64,000 nt of DNA from Pedobacter panaciterrae (GCF_001636695.1 NZ_LGEL01000012.1:30080-94079); one strand, 5' to 3'. Shown: positions 1 through 8,217, counted from the first letter of the stretch. Program-made: numbers and translations. Notes: generated from the letters alone by a model not told the origin.

Positions 1-284
1 AAAAAGCAGACATTAAAAAGGATGAAGTTTCAATTCAGGTAAAAGAAGCTTATTTACAACAGCAACAGGCTTTGGAAAGTGTAGAAACGGCAGAGAAAAA
101 TATCAATAAAACTACCGAAACCGTTCGAGTCATCAGAAGCAGTTACCTGAATCAAGAATCACTTTTGACCGATCTTTTGGAGGCTGAAAATGCTTTGCTG
201 GAGGCAAAATTTAACCTAACAACTGCACAAACAAATTTAAAACTCAGTCATATCCGACTACTGGCAATCGTAGGAATTCTTTAA
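1..284 (+). CDS. TolC-family outer-membrane efflux protein, C-terminal part
   Basis: The open frame enters from the left window edge (first full codon at base 3) and ends with TAA at 284, so only about 93 C-terminal residues are visible. The segment is a long amphipathic helix rich in Ala, Glu, Gln and Asn. It contains the LLTDLLEAENALLEAK stretch typical of the last helical hairpin of TolC/OprM-type channel proteins, which carry substrate through the outer membrane for tripartite pumps. The HlyD adaptor begins 10 bases downstream, followed by the MFS pump, so the three genes form one operon. A TTG at 72 is in frame but internal and is not the start. The family call rests on the helix pattern and the operon context. 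Confidence 0.8.
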   Translation, partial: KADIKKDEVSIQVKEAYLQQQQALESVETAEKNINKTTETVRVIRSSYLNQESLLTDLLEAENALLEAKFNLTTAQTNLKLSHIRLLAIVGIL

Positions 285-294
285 TACAAAAATT

Positions 295-1341
295 ATGAAC
301 AAAAATACAACAGATAAAATAATCGTAACCCTAACCAAATGGTCTGGCATCGCCTTGCTTACAGTACTCATCATTTGGAGTGCAGTATATTTCTTAAAAG
401 GGTACCATTATGAACAAACCAATGATGCACAGATAGATGCATATTTATCACCTATAAATGCAAAGGTAGGTGGCTATATCAGCAAAATTTACTACAAAGA
501 CAATCAGCAGGTTCAAAAAGGAGATACACTTGCGGTTATTGAGCTTGATGAGTATGGACTAAAAAGAGATGCCGCATCAGCAGAACTGAGGAGTTCGCAG
601 GCCAAATTGCCCATTTTGGCTGCTAACCAGAAAACACAAATCAAGAGTATCGAAGTCATAAGAGCACAGCTCGCAGGAGGAAAAGCGAAACTAAACCAGC
701 AGCAAAGAGAATTCTACCGTTATAAAAATCTATTGGCTGATGAATCGACCACAGAACAAAAATTTGAGAATGTCAGTACGTCGTTGGCTATCATGCAATC
801 TGATTATGATCAGACAAAAGCTTCCTTACAGGTCGCTGAATCCAAACTAAATGATCTTGACGCGCAGCGTAACGCGATAGAGGCAGAAGTAAAAATCAAG
901 GAAGCGCTACTGCAACGGCAGGAACTGGACATTAAATATACCGTAATCACCGCGCCTTTTGACGGGCATATAGGTAAAAAGACCATTCAGGAAGGGCAAT
1001 TAATACAGCCAGGCCAGACATTGGCATTTTTGGTGAACAAAACTGAAAAAAAATGGGTGATAGCGAACTTCAAGGAAACACAGATTGGCAATTTCAAGAT
1101 TGGGCAACCAGTATCAATAGAAGTAGATGCTTTTCCAAATGAAAAACTTAGCGGAGTTATCGAATCTCTTTCTCCAACCACCGGTTCTCGTTATTCATTA
1201 CTACCGCCAGATAACGCCACTGGTAATTTTGTTAAAATTACCCAACGTATTCCCGTCCGAATCAAGCTTACCGGCAGGCCCGAAAAATTAGTTAAACTCT
1301 CTGCGGGAATGAATGCCAATGTTTACGTTTTAAAAGATTAA
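295..1341 (+). CDS. HlyD/EmrA-type periplasmic adaptor of a drug efflux pump
   Basis: Membrane-fusion protein of 348 residues. It has one N-terminal membrane anchor (about residues 15-35), then the motif TNDAQIDAYLSPI that opens the barrel/lipoyl half-domain in EmrA proteins. A long alpha-helical coiled coil follows (about 85-210). The second lipoyl half is marked by YTVITAPFDGHIGKK, and a beta-barrel domain comes next. Such adaptors bridge an inner-membrane MFS pump and a TolC channel. The ATG at 295 lies 10 bases after the TolC-like gene, and the stop is 2 bases before the MFS gene, so translation is probably coupled. The substrate cannot be read from the sequence. Confidence 0.92.
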   Translation: MNKNTTDKIIVTLTKWSGIALLTVLIIWSAVYFLKGYHYEQTNDAQIDAYLSPINAKVGGYISKIYYKDNQQVQKGDTLAVIELDEYGLKRDAASAELRSSQAKLPILAANQKTQIKSIEVIRAQLAGGKAKLNQQQREFYRYKNLLADESTTEQKFENVSTSLAIMQSDYDQTKASLQVAESKLNDLDAQRNAIEAEVKIKEALLQRQELDIKYTVITAPFDGHIGKKTIQEGQLIQPGQTLAFLVNKTEKKWVIANFKETQIGNFKIGQPVSIEVDAFPNEKLSGVIESLSPTTGSRYSLLPPDNATGNFVKITQRIPVRIKLTGRPEKLVKLSAGMNANVYVLKD

Positions 1342-1343
1342 TC

Positions 1344-2933
1344 ATGCAGGCACATAAAATTCCCGTTTTCAAACCATGGGTATCCGAATGGATGGCAAGG
1401 TCTGTGATATTTGCCATTCTGATGACTTGCCTGTTTAGTTTCGCCTTTTACAGCAGCCCTGTTACGGTAATGGGCTATTATGGCGTACAACCTACCGATG
1501 TTCAATATGGCATGATAGTTATCTATGGCTCTACCGTAGCTTTTTTGGCACTGGATTTTCGAATTGTAAAGTATTTTGCGCCAAAAAAATATCTATTGAT
1601 GGCAATCGCCATCAATGCGATATGTTCCGTCATCTGTTTTCATTCCAAAGATTGGACACTTTTTGTTATTTGCCAGTTTGTGCAAGGAATTACCTGTGCA
1701 TTGATGTCAGGCATCGTTCTACAACTCACTTTTCCAAGATTGCTGTCTACCCGTGCTCGAGTGATTGCGTATAGTCTCCTTTATGGAAGTATACAGATAT
1801 CCGTTCCGTTTTATTCCATCTATTCCAGTGTTGTACTTCATTTTTACGATTTCAATTGGCTATTTTATGGTTTCAATATAATGCTCATCATCCTGACATT
1901 TGTTGTGTTGCTGACGATGAACAGCAAAGCAAGATTTACAAAAAAGATACCGCTTTATCAGGTGGATTGGCTAGGGTATCTGTTTTATATATCTTTTATC
2001 CTGATATTAGGATATATCTTGATCTACGGACGGCAATTGGGCTGGTTTGACAGTCCGTTAATCGTTCTTCTGAGCTTTGGCAATTTAATTATCCTTATGC
2101 TATTTGTGATTAGAGAATCGAAGCTTAAACGACCATTGATCAACCTAGAAATTTTCAAGGTTAAGAATTTTGTCATTGGTCTGCTACTGCTTTTTTCATT
2201 TTACATTTTCAAAGGAAGTACCGGACTTGCTTATGGTTATCTAGAAGTCATTTTAGGCAATGATCCCCTTAGTACTATTCCGATATGGATTGCAGTAATT
2301 GCCGGAACCGTACTGAGTATGCTTGTTACCTCCCGATTTGTCTTGATGGGCTTTAACCTGATAAGGATTATCATAGTAGGTTTTGGGTTTATGGCTTTGT
2401 ATTATGCCTATATGATACTTTTTGTTTCTGTACAGGGAGAAACAATTAACTTCATCCTGCCTATGTTTATCTATGGTGTTGCAACAGGAGTTTTATTTGT
2501 TCCAATTGTTTCATTTACCAGCTCCGCAGCACCACCAAAGATTGCGTTAAATGCATCACTTGTGGGAATATTTGCGAGGTTCACCGGCTTTACCGCGAGT
2601 TTGGCTCTTAATAACGAAATTCAATTATTTTCCAAATCTGCAGTTAGGGAAAAGCTTCGGGAAACAATAACCGAAACTAACCCACAATTGCCTGTTACCC
2701 TACTGGATATTCAAGACAACTATATAAATGCAGGCAGCGATATTTATACAGCAAAAGGAGTTTCAGGAGCGTATTTTAATAAACTAGTGGGGCAACAAAT
2801 ATTGGCGCGTGCTACGCGGGATTATTATGATCTGATGCTTGTGGGTTTAGTTTTCATCGTTGCCATTCTTCTTTTTTCACCGCAGATTCAAAAGGTTGTT
2901 TTAAGGTTAAAAAGGGGAACTATTCCTTACTAG
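1344..2933 (+). CDS. MFS transporter, DHA2/EmrB-like, partner of the HlyD adaptor
   Basis: Integral membrane protein of 529 residues with about 14 hydrophobic segments, which fits the 14-helix DHA2 (EmrB/QacA) branch of the major facilitator superfamily. Sequence identity to classical EmrB looks low: the usual GRLGDRFG loop is degenerate here (ALDFRIVKYFAPKKYL), as in many Bacteroidota members found beside HlyD and TolC genes. It is last in the three-gene operon, starting 2 bases after the adaptor stop. A periplasmic loop near residues 430-475 carries NPQLPVTLLDIQDNY. The likely role is proton-driven export of a toxic small molecule across both membranes with the two upstream products. Confidence 0.85.
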   Translation: MQAHKIPVFKPWVSEWMARSVIFAILMTCLFSFAFYSSPVTVMGYYGVQPTDVQYGMIVIYGSTVAFLALDFRIVKYFAPKKYLLMAIAINAICSVICFHSKDWTLFVICQFVQGITCALMSGIVLQLTFPRLLSTRARVIAYSLLYGSIQISVPFYSIYSSVVLHFYDFNWLFYGFNIMLIILTFVVLLTMNSKARFTKKIPLYQVDWLGYLFYISFILILGYILIYGRQLGWFDSPLIVLLSFGNLIILMLFVIRESKLKRPLINLEIFKVKNFVIGLLLLFSFYIFKGSTGLAYGYLEVILGNDPLSTIPIWIAVIAGTVLSMLVTSRFVLMGFNLIRIIIVGFGFMALYYAYMILFVSVQGETINFILPMFIYGVATGVLFVPIVSFTSSAAPPKIALNASLVGIFARFTGFTASLALNNEIQLFSKSAVREKLRETITETNPQLPVTLLDIQDNYINAGSDIYTAKGVSGAYFNKLVGQQILARATRDYYDLMLVGLVFIVAILLFSPQIQKVVLRLKRGTIPY

Positions 2934-3029
2934 ATCGAATGCAATCCATCATCAATAATTAACCCAGCCATACAAGAGTTTTTTTACACCAATGTGAAAC
3001 CTTATTAGCGACTAAATTGTTTAAATAAT

Positions 3030-4016
3030 ATGAAAGCAATTGCAAAAATAGTTGTACTGCTATTGGTAATATGCATGGCACAACAAAACACGTTCGCTCA
3101 GATAAGCATTTCTGTTAGAATTGCCCCCCCATCATTACCCATTTATACACAACCAGAATGTCCCGTTGATGGCTATATGTGGCAGCCGGGCTATTGGGCA
3201 TATGACAATGTAGATGGTTATTACTGGGTTCCAGGAACTTGGGTAGCTCCTCCCCGTCTCGGTTTGTATTGGACACCAGCGTATTGGGGTTATAGCGGTG
3301 GCGTATATGGATTTTATGCGGGATATTGGGGCCCTCGTGTTGGATATTATGGAGGTATAAACTACGGAGGCGGCTATTATGGAAATGGGTATAATGGCGG
3401 TAGATGGGACAATGGCAGGTTCCGTTACAACACAGCTGCAGTGCGGGTCAACACAACTATAATACGCAACACCTATATTGACCGTTCTGTAGTTGTTAAT
3501 AATAGCAACAGAGTAAGCTTTAATGGTCCTGGCGGCGTAACTGCAAAACCAAGAGCCCAGGATCGATTGCCCGTGAAAGATCGTATCCAACCAACCTCTA
3601 GCCAGATTTCACATCAAACGGCTGCTAGAAACGACAGGAGTTCCTTTGCAAAAGTCAACAACGGACGTCCGGCAACACCAGCAATTAGCCGTCCTTCGGT
3701 TAACAATAATCGAACACCGTCATCTCGTCCAGCTGCGGCAAATCAACAGCAAGCAAGACCACAGCGTAATGCGCAGCAAGTGCAGTCTCAAAAACAACAG
3801 CAGGCAGAACATCAAAATCCAATTCAAAAGGAACAAAGGGTCCCTCAACAGCAGCAGGCCAAGCCACAAGCCAAACCTCAGAGACAACCGCAACAACAGG
3901 CCAGGCCGCAAGCACAGCCTCAAAGACAACAACAGCGGGCACCTCAACAGCAAAGAGCACCTAAGGAGCAACGTCCTGTTGAAGAAAAACGTGAAGGTGG
4001 TGGAGAGCATCATTAA
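3030..4016 (+). CDS. Secreted WxxGxW (YXWGXW)-repeat protein with Q/P/R-rich tail
   Basis: A 328-residue protein with a signal peptide (residues 1-24, ending NTFAQ). Three aromatic repeats follow: WQPGYW (51-56), WVPGTW (66-71) and WTPAYW (81-86), matching the WxxGxW/YXWGXW repeat family. A Tyr/Gly-rich stretch spans about 90-130. From about residue 225 to the end the protein is low complexity, dominated by Gln, Pro, Arg and Ala. The family is common in Bacteroidota and proteobacterial envelopes and has no established function. The gene follows the efflux operon after a 96-base gap and ends at a strong terminator. The Q-rich tail produces long antisense and alternative-frame ORFs that are composition artefacts. 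Confidence 0.88.
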   Translation: MKAIAKIVVLLLVICMAQQNTFAQISISVRIAPPSLPIYTQPECPVDGYMWQPGYWAYDNVDGYYWVPGTWVAPPRLGLYWTPAYWGYSGGVYGFYAGYWGPRVGYYGGINYGGGYYGNGYNGGRWDNGRFRYNTAAVRVNTTIIRNTYIDRSVVVNNSNRVSFNGPGGVTAKPRAQDRLPVKDRIQPTSSQISHQTAARNDRSSFAKVNNGRPATPAISRPSVNNNRTPSSRPAAANQQQARPQRNAQQVQSQKQQQAEHQNPIQKEQRVPQQQQAKPQAKPQRQPQQQARPQAQPQRQQQRAPQQQRAPKEQRPVEEKREGGGEHH

Positions 4017-4024
4017 TAAAACGA

Positions 4025-4059
4025 AAAAGAGGTATACTATTGTAAGCCTCTTTTTTTTT
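4025..4059 (+). terminator. Rho-independent terminator after the WxxGxW-repeat gene
   Basis: The left arm AAAAGAGG (4025-4032) pairs exactly with CCTCTTTT (4047-4054), and the T run continues to 4059. It starts 8 bases after the stop codon at 4016, so it closes that transcript. Confidence 0.85.
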
Positions 4060-4113
4060 GCTGATAGAAGCAAGATATATTCAAAAATAATAAAGCATCT
4101 TGATATCAAGATT

Positions 4114-4233
4114 ATGACCTGGAGCCTTAGAGCATTTCTACTGGTAATGGCGGGTCTGCTTTTCGTATCTATTTTTGCCTTGCCAATAGCCTTTGCCGTA
4201 GATGGATATTTTGGTAATGCAACACATCGATAA
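4114..4233 (+). CDS. Possible 39-residue membrane peptide
   Basis: An ATG-started ORF of 39 codons encodes a peptide with one long hydrophobic stretch (LLVMAGLLFVSIFALPIAFA) flanked by a positive N-terminus and a short polar tail. It lies downstream of the terminator that closes the preceding gene. Its TAA stop forms the first bases of a perfect 15-bp inverted repeat. The hydrophobic, signal-anchor-like character favours a real small membrane protein. There is no recognisable family and chance remains possible, so confidence is low. Confidence 0.35.
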   Translation: MTWSLRAFLLVMAGLLFVSIFALPIAFAVDGYFGNATHR

Positions 4234-4268
4234 ATATCTCAAAATAATATCTAATTTTGAGATATTTA
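4231..4268. repeat. Perfect 15-bp inverted repeat (hairpin)
   Basis: The arms at 4231-4245 (TAAATATCTCAAAAT) and 4254-4268 (ATTTTGAGATATTTA) are exact reverse complements with an 8-base loop. The stop codon of the small ORF lies in the left arm, and the next gene starts 13 bases after the right arm. It could be an AT-rich terminator or a protein-binding site for the downstream gene. Confidence 0.75.
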
Positions 4269-4281
4269 AAATAGAAAGTCA

Positions 4282-4632
4282 ATGCTGACAGAGCCAACAA
4301 AATCAGATAAAAAAGTTGCACAGAAGCTAATTTCAATTGCCCTGCAACGAGAGGTACAAACCATACTGAACGAATATTTTGAACTCCTGCAAAAATGGAA
4401 AAATGAAACCCCAGAAGACAGCAGAGGCACTTACAATGCGCATTACAAAACCGTAAGAGAAAACAACAAATACCTGACCCAACAATACGACATGTTAAGG
4501 CCAGCTTGGTATTTTGATGCCATAACAAATCTACTCGCAAATAAAATCCTAACAGAACACGATTTAGCAGACTTTTCAGACCAGGTAAAAAATGAACTTA
4601 TAACGTTGGCAAAAAGACGCAAAGAATATTAA
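4282..4632 (+). CDS. Hypothetical 116-residue charged helical protein
   Basis: I do not recognise this family. The protein is 116 residues, rich in Lys, Glu and Asn, has no signal peptide or membrane segment, and is predicted largely alpha-helical by eye (QREVQTILNEYFELLQKW; NLLANKILTEHDLADFSDQV). The ATG at 4282 follows the 15-bp inverted repeat directly. Codon use matches the neighbours. It is probably cytosolic. The gene is monocistronic, and the next stretch is a decayed LuxR gene on the other strand. Confidence 0.65.
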   Translation: MLTEPTKSDKKVAQKLISIALQREVQTILNEYFELLQKWKNETPEDSRGTYNAHYKTVRENNKYLTQQYDMLRPAWYFDAITNLLANKILTEHDLADFSDQVKNELITLAKRRKEY

Positions 4633-4699
4633 GCTTTTCAGATAGAAGGTCAACCAATACATATATAATTAGTCAGTCTTGCCCTAATCACATTTTATT

Positions 4700-4951
4700 C
4701 TAAATAATCATGTTTTTAACAGCGCACGAAAGCGCTTCTACTATATTACTAACACCTAAACGCTCAAAGATTCGCCTCCTGTAGTATTTCACTGTATCAG
4801 AAGAAACATATATCTTTTCGGCAATCTGGTTAATTGTTAAACCCTGTGCATGCAGCCGCAAAATCTCTACCTCCCTGTTGCTCGGCCTCGGTTTCTCTGA
4901 TTTACGCCAAAAACTATTTTCTATACTGAGTTCCCACGTTTCGTCAGTGCC
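4700..4951 (-). pseudogene. Remnant of a LuxR/NarL-type regulator (HTH domain only)
   Basis: The minus strand reads an open frame of about 83 codons with no usable upstream start. It is closed upstream by an in-frame TAA (4952-4954) and ends with TAG at 4700-4702. The C-terminal part is a clear LuxR/GerE helix-turn-helix: SNREVEILRLHAQGLTINQI, then AEKIYVSSDTVKYYRRRIFE and RLGVSN. The receiver or sensor portion that should precede it is absent. In its place, starting at 4977, lie the palindromic repeats. The simplest reading is a response-regulator gene truncated by a rearrangement involving those repeats. Translation from an internal TTG would give only the HTH. Confidence 0.8.
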
Positions 4952-4976
4952 TTATTTAATCAATCTGTTACCTTAG

Positions 4977-5072
4977 CCTTCATCCCGAGGAACCGAGGAA
5001 TTTCTTGCTTATGATAATTTGCTTCGCGGCCCCTTAATGATCAAGGGATCTCTCCTATCGTCGAGATAACGG
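4977..5072. repeat. Palindromic interspersed repeat, copy 1
   Basis: A 96-bp unit beginning CCTTCATCCCGAGGAACCG and ending CTATCGTCGAGATAACGG. Its ends are imperfect inverted repeats of the form CCGTCATC-CGA / TCG-GATGACGG. An inner pair of inverted segments resembles GGGATCTCTTG / CAAGGGATC. It is nearly identical to copy 2, which starts 58 bases after its end in the same orientation. Confidence 0.85.
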
Positions 5073-5129
5073 AAGGTTTTAACCATCCTAACCGTCCTTC
5101 ATTTTCCTAGCCGTCCTTCATCTTCTTAA

Positions 5130-5225
5130 CCGTCATCCCGAGGAACCGAGGGATCTCTTGCTTATGATAATTTTACTTCGCGGCCCCTTAATATCAAGGG
5201 ATCTCTCCTATCGTCGAGATGACGG
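5130..5225. repeat. Palindromic interspersed repeat, copy 2
   Basis: A 96-bp unit beginning CCGTCATCCCGAGGAACCG and ending CTATCGTCGAGATGACGG, with the terminal inverted repeat better preserved than in copy 1. The spacer between the copies holds two short CCGTCCTTCAT-like repeats. Related units lie at 20787-20882 and, inside a gene, at 36297-36373. Confidence 0.85.
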
Positions 5226-5271
5226 CAGGTTCATCTTCGTGACTGTCATCTTAGTGACTGCTGACGGTAGC

Positions 5272-6174
5272 CTAAAATCCAATTTGCAATCCTGCAGAAG
5301 CATAAAGAGATCCCTTAAAAGAATACCCTTTATCCTGAAAAATAGTCTTTAAACTTCTATTGGTTATTTGTGCCGTGCGTGTAGCATTTAATCCAAAGGT
5401 GAGAGGTATAGAAACACGTTTCCCAATCTTTATTTCCGGGCGCAATCCTATAACAACGTATTGGTGGGTAAACATTTTATCCTTTCCTTCCTGTTCCAAT
5501 AAAGCCATTTGCCCGTTAATCTCCGCTACAAAACTTAGCCTTAAGTTTTTATTAACATTGTAGCCTGCCGACATTTCAAGACCGTCTTTCAGGGAAATAT
5601 GAACACTATAGCGTCCTGATGTTCTCCAATTGAGGTAAAAAGCAGGAAATAGCATAGGAAATCCGAAAGAATTATTGATAGCAAGACCACCTCCCAAGTC
5701 CAGATTCGGCCGCAAATGACGAATGAAAACAACACTAGCGCTAGCTAATGTATTTTTATACCTGATTTGCGACAATTTAGTACTTGGCATAAAAATTCCA
5801 CCACCTAATCCCGCCTTCAGCGACCATCTATCATTTAATGGCCGCTGATAATTAAGACTCAAGCCTAGATTTAAGATCTCATCAATAACCAACGGTTCAG
5901 TAAAATTTCTATTATTAAGCTTAACATATGCCCCACCTCCGCTAATAGACCACATCGTAGGACGATTTTTCTCATTCAACTTCATCGATAGAGGAATGTT
6001 TATACCTCCCTGATAAACCATTGCGGAACCTTTGCTATTTCCTATGGTCTGACTAGAGTCGCCTTCTGTTACCTGATACTTTGATGTCCCGAAATATTCG
6101 GTCTTGAAAAAAACCTGTGCGCTGATGTTTGTACAAGTCACACTTATAAAAACACAAATCAATAATAATCTCAT
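5272..6174 (-). CDS. Predicted outer-membrane beta-barrel protein
   Basis: A 300-residue protein with a clear signal peptide (about 1-19, ending TNISA before QVFFKTEY). Alternating hydrophobic/polar strands rich in Gly, Tyr and Asn follow, with a terminal phenylalanine (LQIGF), the classic C-terminal signature of outer-membrane barrels. No specific family is recognised; the size would suit a small porin-like barrel. It is transcribed divergently from the LytS-type kinase operon at 6319. The shared intergenic region contains AGACGT-TTTTT-ACGTCT, so control by that two-component system is plausible but not shown. The 3' end lies 46 bases from the palindromic repeat at 5130-5225. Confidence 0.8.
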   Translation of the reverse strand: MRLLLICVFISVTCTNISAQVFFKTEYFGTSKYQVTEGDSSQTIGNSKGSAMVYQGGINIPLSMKLNEKNRPTMWSISGGGAYVKLNNRNFTEPLVIDEILNLGLSLNYQRPLNDRWSLKAGLGGGIFMPSTKLSQIRYKNTLASASVVFIRHLRPNLDLGGGLAINNSFGFPMLFPAFYLNWRTSGRYSVHISLKDGLEMSAGYNVNKNLRLSFVAEINGQMALLEQEGKDKMFTHQYVVIGLRPEIKIGKRVSIPLTFGLNATRTAQITNRSLKTIFQDKGYSFKGSLYASAGLQIGF

Positions 6175-6189
6175 AATTTTAATTAGACA

Positions 6190-6206
6190 AGACGTTTTTT
6201 ACGTCT
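6190..6206. promoter_or_regulatory. Inverted repeat between divergent barrel and kinase genes
   Basis: AGACGT (6190-6195), TTTTT, ACGTCT (6201-6206) lies 16 bases upstream of the barrel-protein start. It is a plausible operator or a short hairpin in the 5' leader. No binding protein can be named. Confidence 0.4.
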
Positions 6207-6285
6207 GTTGAGACAAATATCAAAGGGATTCCAGCGCGACGAAAATAGTTTTGACCGATGGACGTTTCGCTTTGACGCCTGGTAA

Positions 6286-6314
6286 TTGTCTATAGATTAA
6301 TACCCTTAACTTTG
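6286..6314 (+). promoter_or_regulatory. Bacteroidota-type promoter of the LytS/LytTR operon
   Basis: A TTG -33 element (6286-6288), 18 bases of spacer and TAACTTTG (6307-6314) match the TTG-N17-20-TAnnTTTG pattern of Bacteroidota primary promoters. The -7 element ends only 4 bases before the ATG at 6319, so the transcript would have essentially no leader. Confidence 0.65.
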
Positions 6315-6318
6315 TGGC

Positions 6319-7335
6319 ATGACACTTTTGAAAAATTACGATCGGTTTGTTATCCTGATATGGATATTCCTAACCATTGTCTTTGGCTTTCGATACATAC
6401 CAGACTCATCTATTCTAGAAGGTAGCTTGTTGGCATTATGTGTCATGTCGTGCGTATACCCATTTACAACATACTTAAGCAAAAACCTGTTGCAAAAAGC
6501 AATGAGACAAAAAAAGATGCTTTTGTTCGTTGGGCAGTTTTTTCTTGTGTCAGCCATATCTGCCGTATTTATACCTGCAATTCTTTATGGTTTTCTTTAT
6601 TTAGAAGAAAGCGGTGTTTTTCCCCCATCCGAGTTATTATTGGGGAGGAGTGTATTTGGCATAATGTACATAAATGCATTACTGGTGGCTTTATTCGTTA
6701 ATTTTGGATTTTGTGGATTGAGGTTCTATGAGGAAAATATGAAACTGCATGAAGCCTTGGTTGAGTCCCAGTTACAAATACTTCATCAGCAAATCAATCC
6801 TCATTTCATGTTTAATGTATTGAATCACATCAATATACTAATGCTGGAAGATATAAATCTGGCCTCTTCATTATTAATAAAATATTCTAAAATACTTCGT
6901 CATCAGCTCAATAGCGAGAAAAACAGAAAAGTAAACATAGAGCAGGAAGTTCAGTTCCTAAAAGACTTTATTGATATAGAAAAAGTACGATGGGGAAACG
7001 AGCTGACCATAAATTGTTCATGGAAGGTTGGAGATAACGACAAGGAATTTCCCCCTTTGTTATTAATCACATTTATAGAAAATGCCTTTAAACATGTGTC
7101 TCGTGGTATTTCAGAAAGGGCTTACGTAAATATAGATTTTGAACAGGTAGCTAACTCGATTTGCCTGGAAATCGAAAACTCCAAATCGAATATTCAGCAG
7201 GAAAAAGACAGCGTTTCGGGGTTAGGACTAGAGAACATTAGAAAACGTTTAGATATTCTTTATGCCGACGATTATCGCTTGACAATCAAAGATTCTGAAA
7301 CAACTTATTATACAAAACTAGTGATCAAAATATAG
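6319..7335 (+). CDS. LytS-type sensor histidine kinase
   Basis: A 338-residue membrane kinase. About four hydrophobic segments fill residues 10-130. A linker helix is followed by the His_kinase (PF06580) phosphorylation motif HQQINPHFMFNVLNHI, with His162 as the probable phosphoacceptor. A HATPase_c domain follows, with its N-box at LITFIENAFKHV and a G-box at SGLGLENIRKRL. The family partners LytTR response regulators, and one starts 4 bases downstream. No extracellular sensor domain is visible, so the stimulus is probably sensed within or near the membrane. The divergent barrel gene is a candidate target. Confidence 0.93.
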   Translation: MTLLKNYDRFVILIWIFLTIVFGFRYIPDSSILEGSLLALCVMSCVYPFTTYLSKNLLQKAMRQKKMLLFVGQFFLVSAISAVFIPAILYGFLYLEESGVFPPSELLLGRSVFGIMYINALLVALFVNFGFCGLRFYEENMKLHEALVESQLQILHQQINPHFMFNVLNHINILMLEDINLASSLLIKYSKILRHQLNSEKNRKVNIEQEVQFLKDFIDIEKVRWGNELTINCSWKVGDNDKEFPPLLLITFIENAFKHVSRGISERAYVNIDFEQVANSICLEIENSKSNIQQEKDSVSGLGLENIRKRLDILYADDYRLTIKDSETTYYTKLVIKI

Positions 7336-7339
7336 AATT

Positions 7340-8092
7340 ATGGCAGAGATATTATCGAAACACACAAATAATCAGCCACTAAGATGTTTAATTGTGGATG
7401 ATGAGCCGGTAGCAATTAAAGGGGTTGTCAACTTCATTAACCAATTGGATTTTCTTGAGGTGGTAGATACCTGCACCTCCGCCATGAAGGCAACAGAGAT
7501 ACTGAAAGTAAAGGATATTGACTTGATGTTTCTGGATATTAACATGCCCATGCTCTCCGGACTTGAGTTTTTGGAGTCGCTAGACAAATCCCCGCTCACA
7601 ATATTGACTACGGCTTATTCAGCACACGCACTGGAAGGTTTTAGATTGAATGTTGTAGATTATTTGTTGAAGCCGTTAGAGTTTCAGCGTTTCTTTCAAG
7701 CAGCAAACAAGGCATTGGATCTGTTTCAATCTCGTATTGTATTACAATATAGTAAGGAAGGATCCGACTCAGATATGTATATCAGACAAGGTGATACTTT
7801 TCGGCGAATAATTTGGGAAGATATTCTATTTGTGGAGGGAATGCAGAATTATCTGAAATTGCATTTCAAAGATAAAACCTTTGTTATTCATCAAACCATG
7901 TTTTCATTAGAAGAAATGCTCCCTAAAGATTCGTTCTTCAGAATACATCAATCTTACCTAATTAACACACATAAAATTGACGCCATTTCAGGAGGAAGGG
8001 TTTTTATTAATGGTAAACAACTCCCTATCTCACGCCACAGGAAAGAAGACCTCCTTAAAACGGTTGTGTATATAAAACTGATAAGTAAGTGA
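7340..8092 (+). CDS. LytTR-family response regulator
   Basis: A 250-residue regulator. The receiver domain (about 13-130) has LIVDDEP, the phosphoacceptor Asp66 in DLMFLDINMPM, the conserved TAYSAHA and the Lys of LLKPLEF. A LytTR DNA-binding domain (about 145-248) follows, with FVEGMQNYLKL and the FFRIHQSYLINTHKI core. It begins 4 bases after the LytS-type kinase and forms a two-gene operon with it. LytTR proteins bind pairs of short direct repeats upstream of target promoters. No target site is assigned here. Confidence 0.94.
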   Translation: MAEILSKHTNNQPLRCLIVDDEPVAIKGVVNFINQLDFLEVVDTCTSAMKATEILKVKDIDLMFLDINMPMLSGLEFLESLDKSPLTILTTAYSAHALEGFRLNVVDYLLKPLEFQRFFQAANKALDLFQSRIVLQYSKEGSDSDMYIRQGDTFRRIIWEDILFVEGMQNYLKLHFKDKTFVIHQTMFSLEEMLPKDSFFRIHQSYLINTHKIDAISGGRVFINGKQLPISRHRKEDLLKTVVYIKLISK

Positions 8093-8217
8093 TTTTTCTC
8101 GCGGTGATTCAAACTCCATGTAATATCCATCCATCATCTTTACCAAGGCGAATCAGATTCAACAAAGGTCATCAGGCTGGTTACCAGTTTAATTATTAGT
8201 AATACGGAATGAGGTAT

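Noticed and set aside
3135-4109. Long antisense ORFs opposite the WxxGxW-repeat gene
   Set aside because: They arise from the Gln/Pro/Arg- and Tyr/Gly-rich coding bias of the real gene and encode no recognisable domain.
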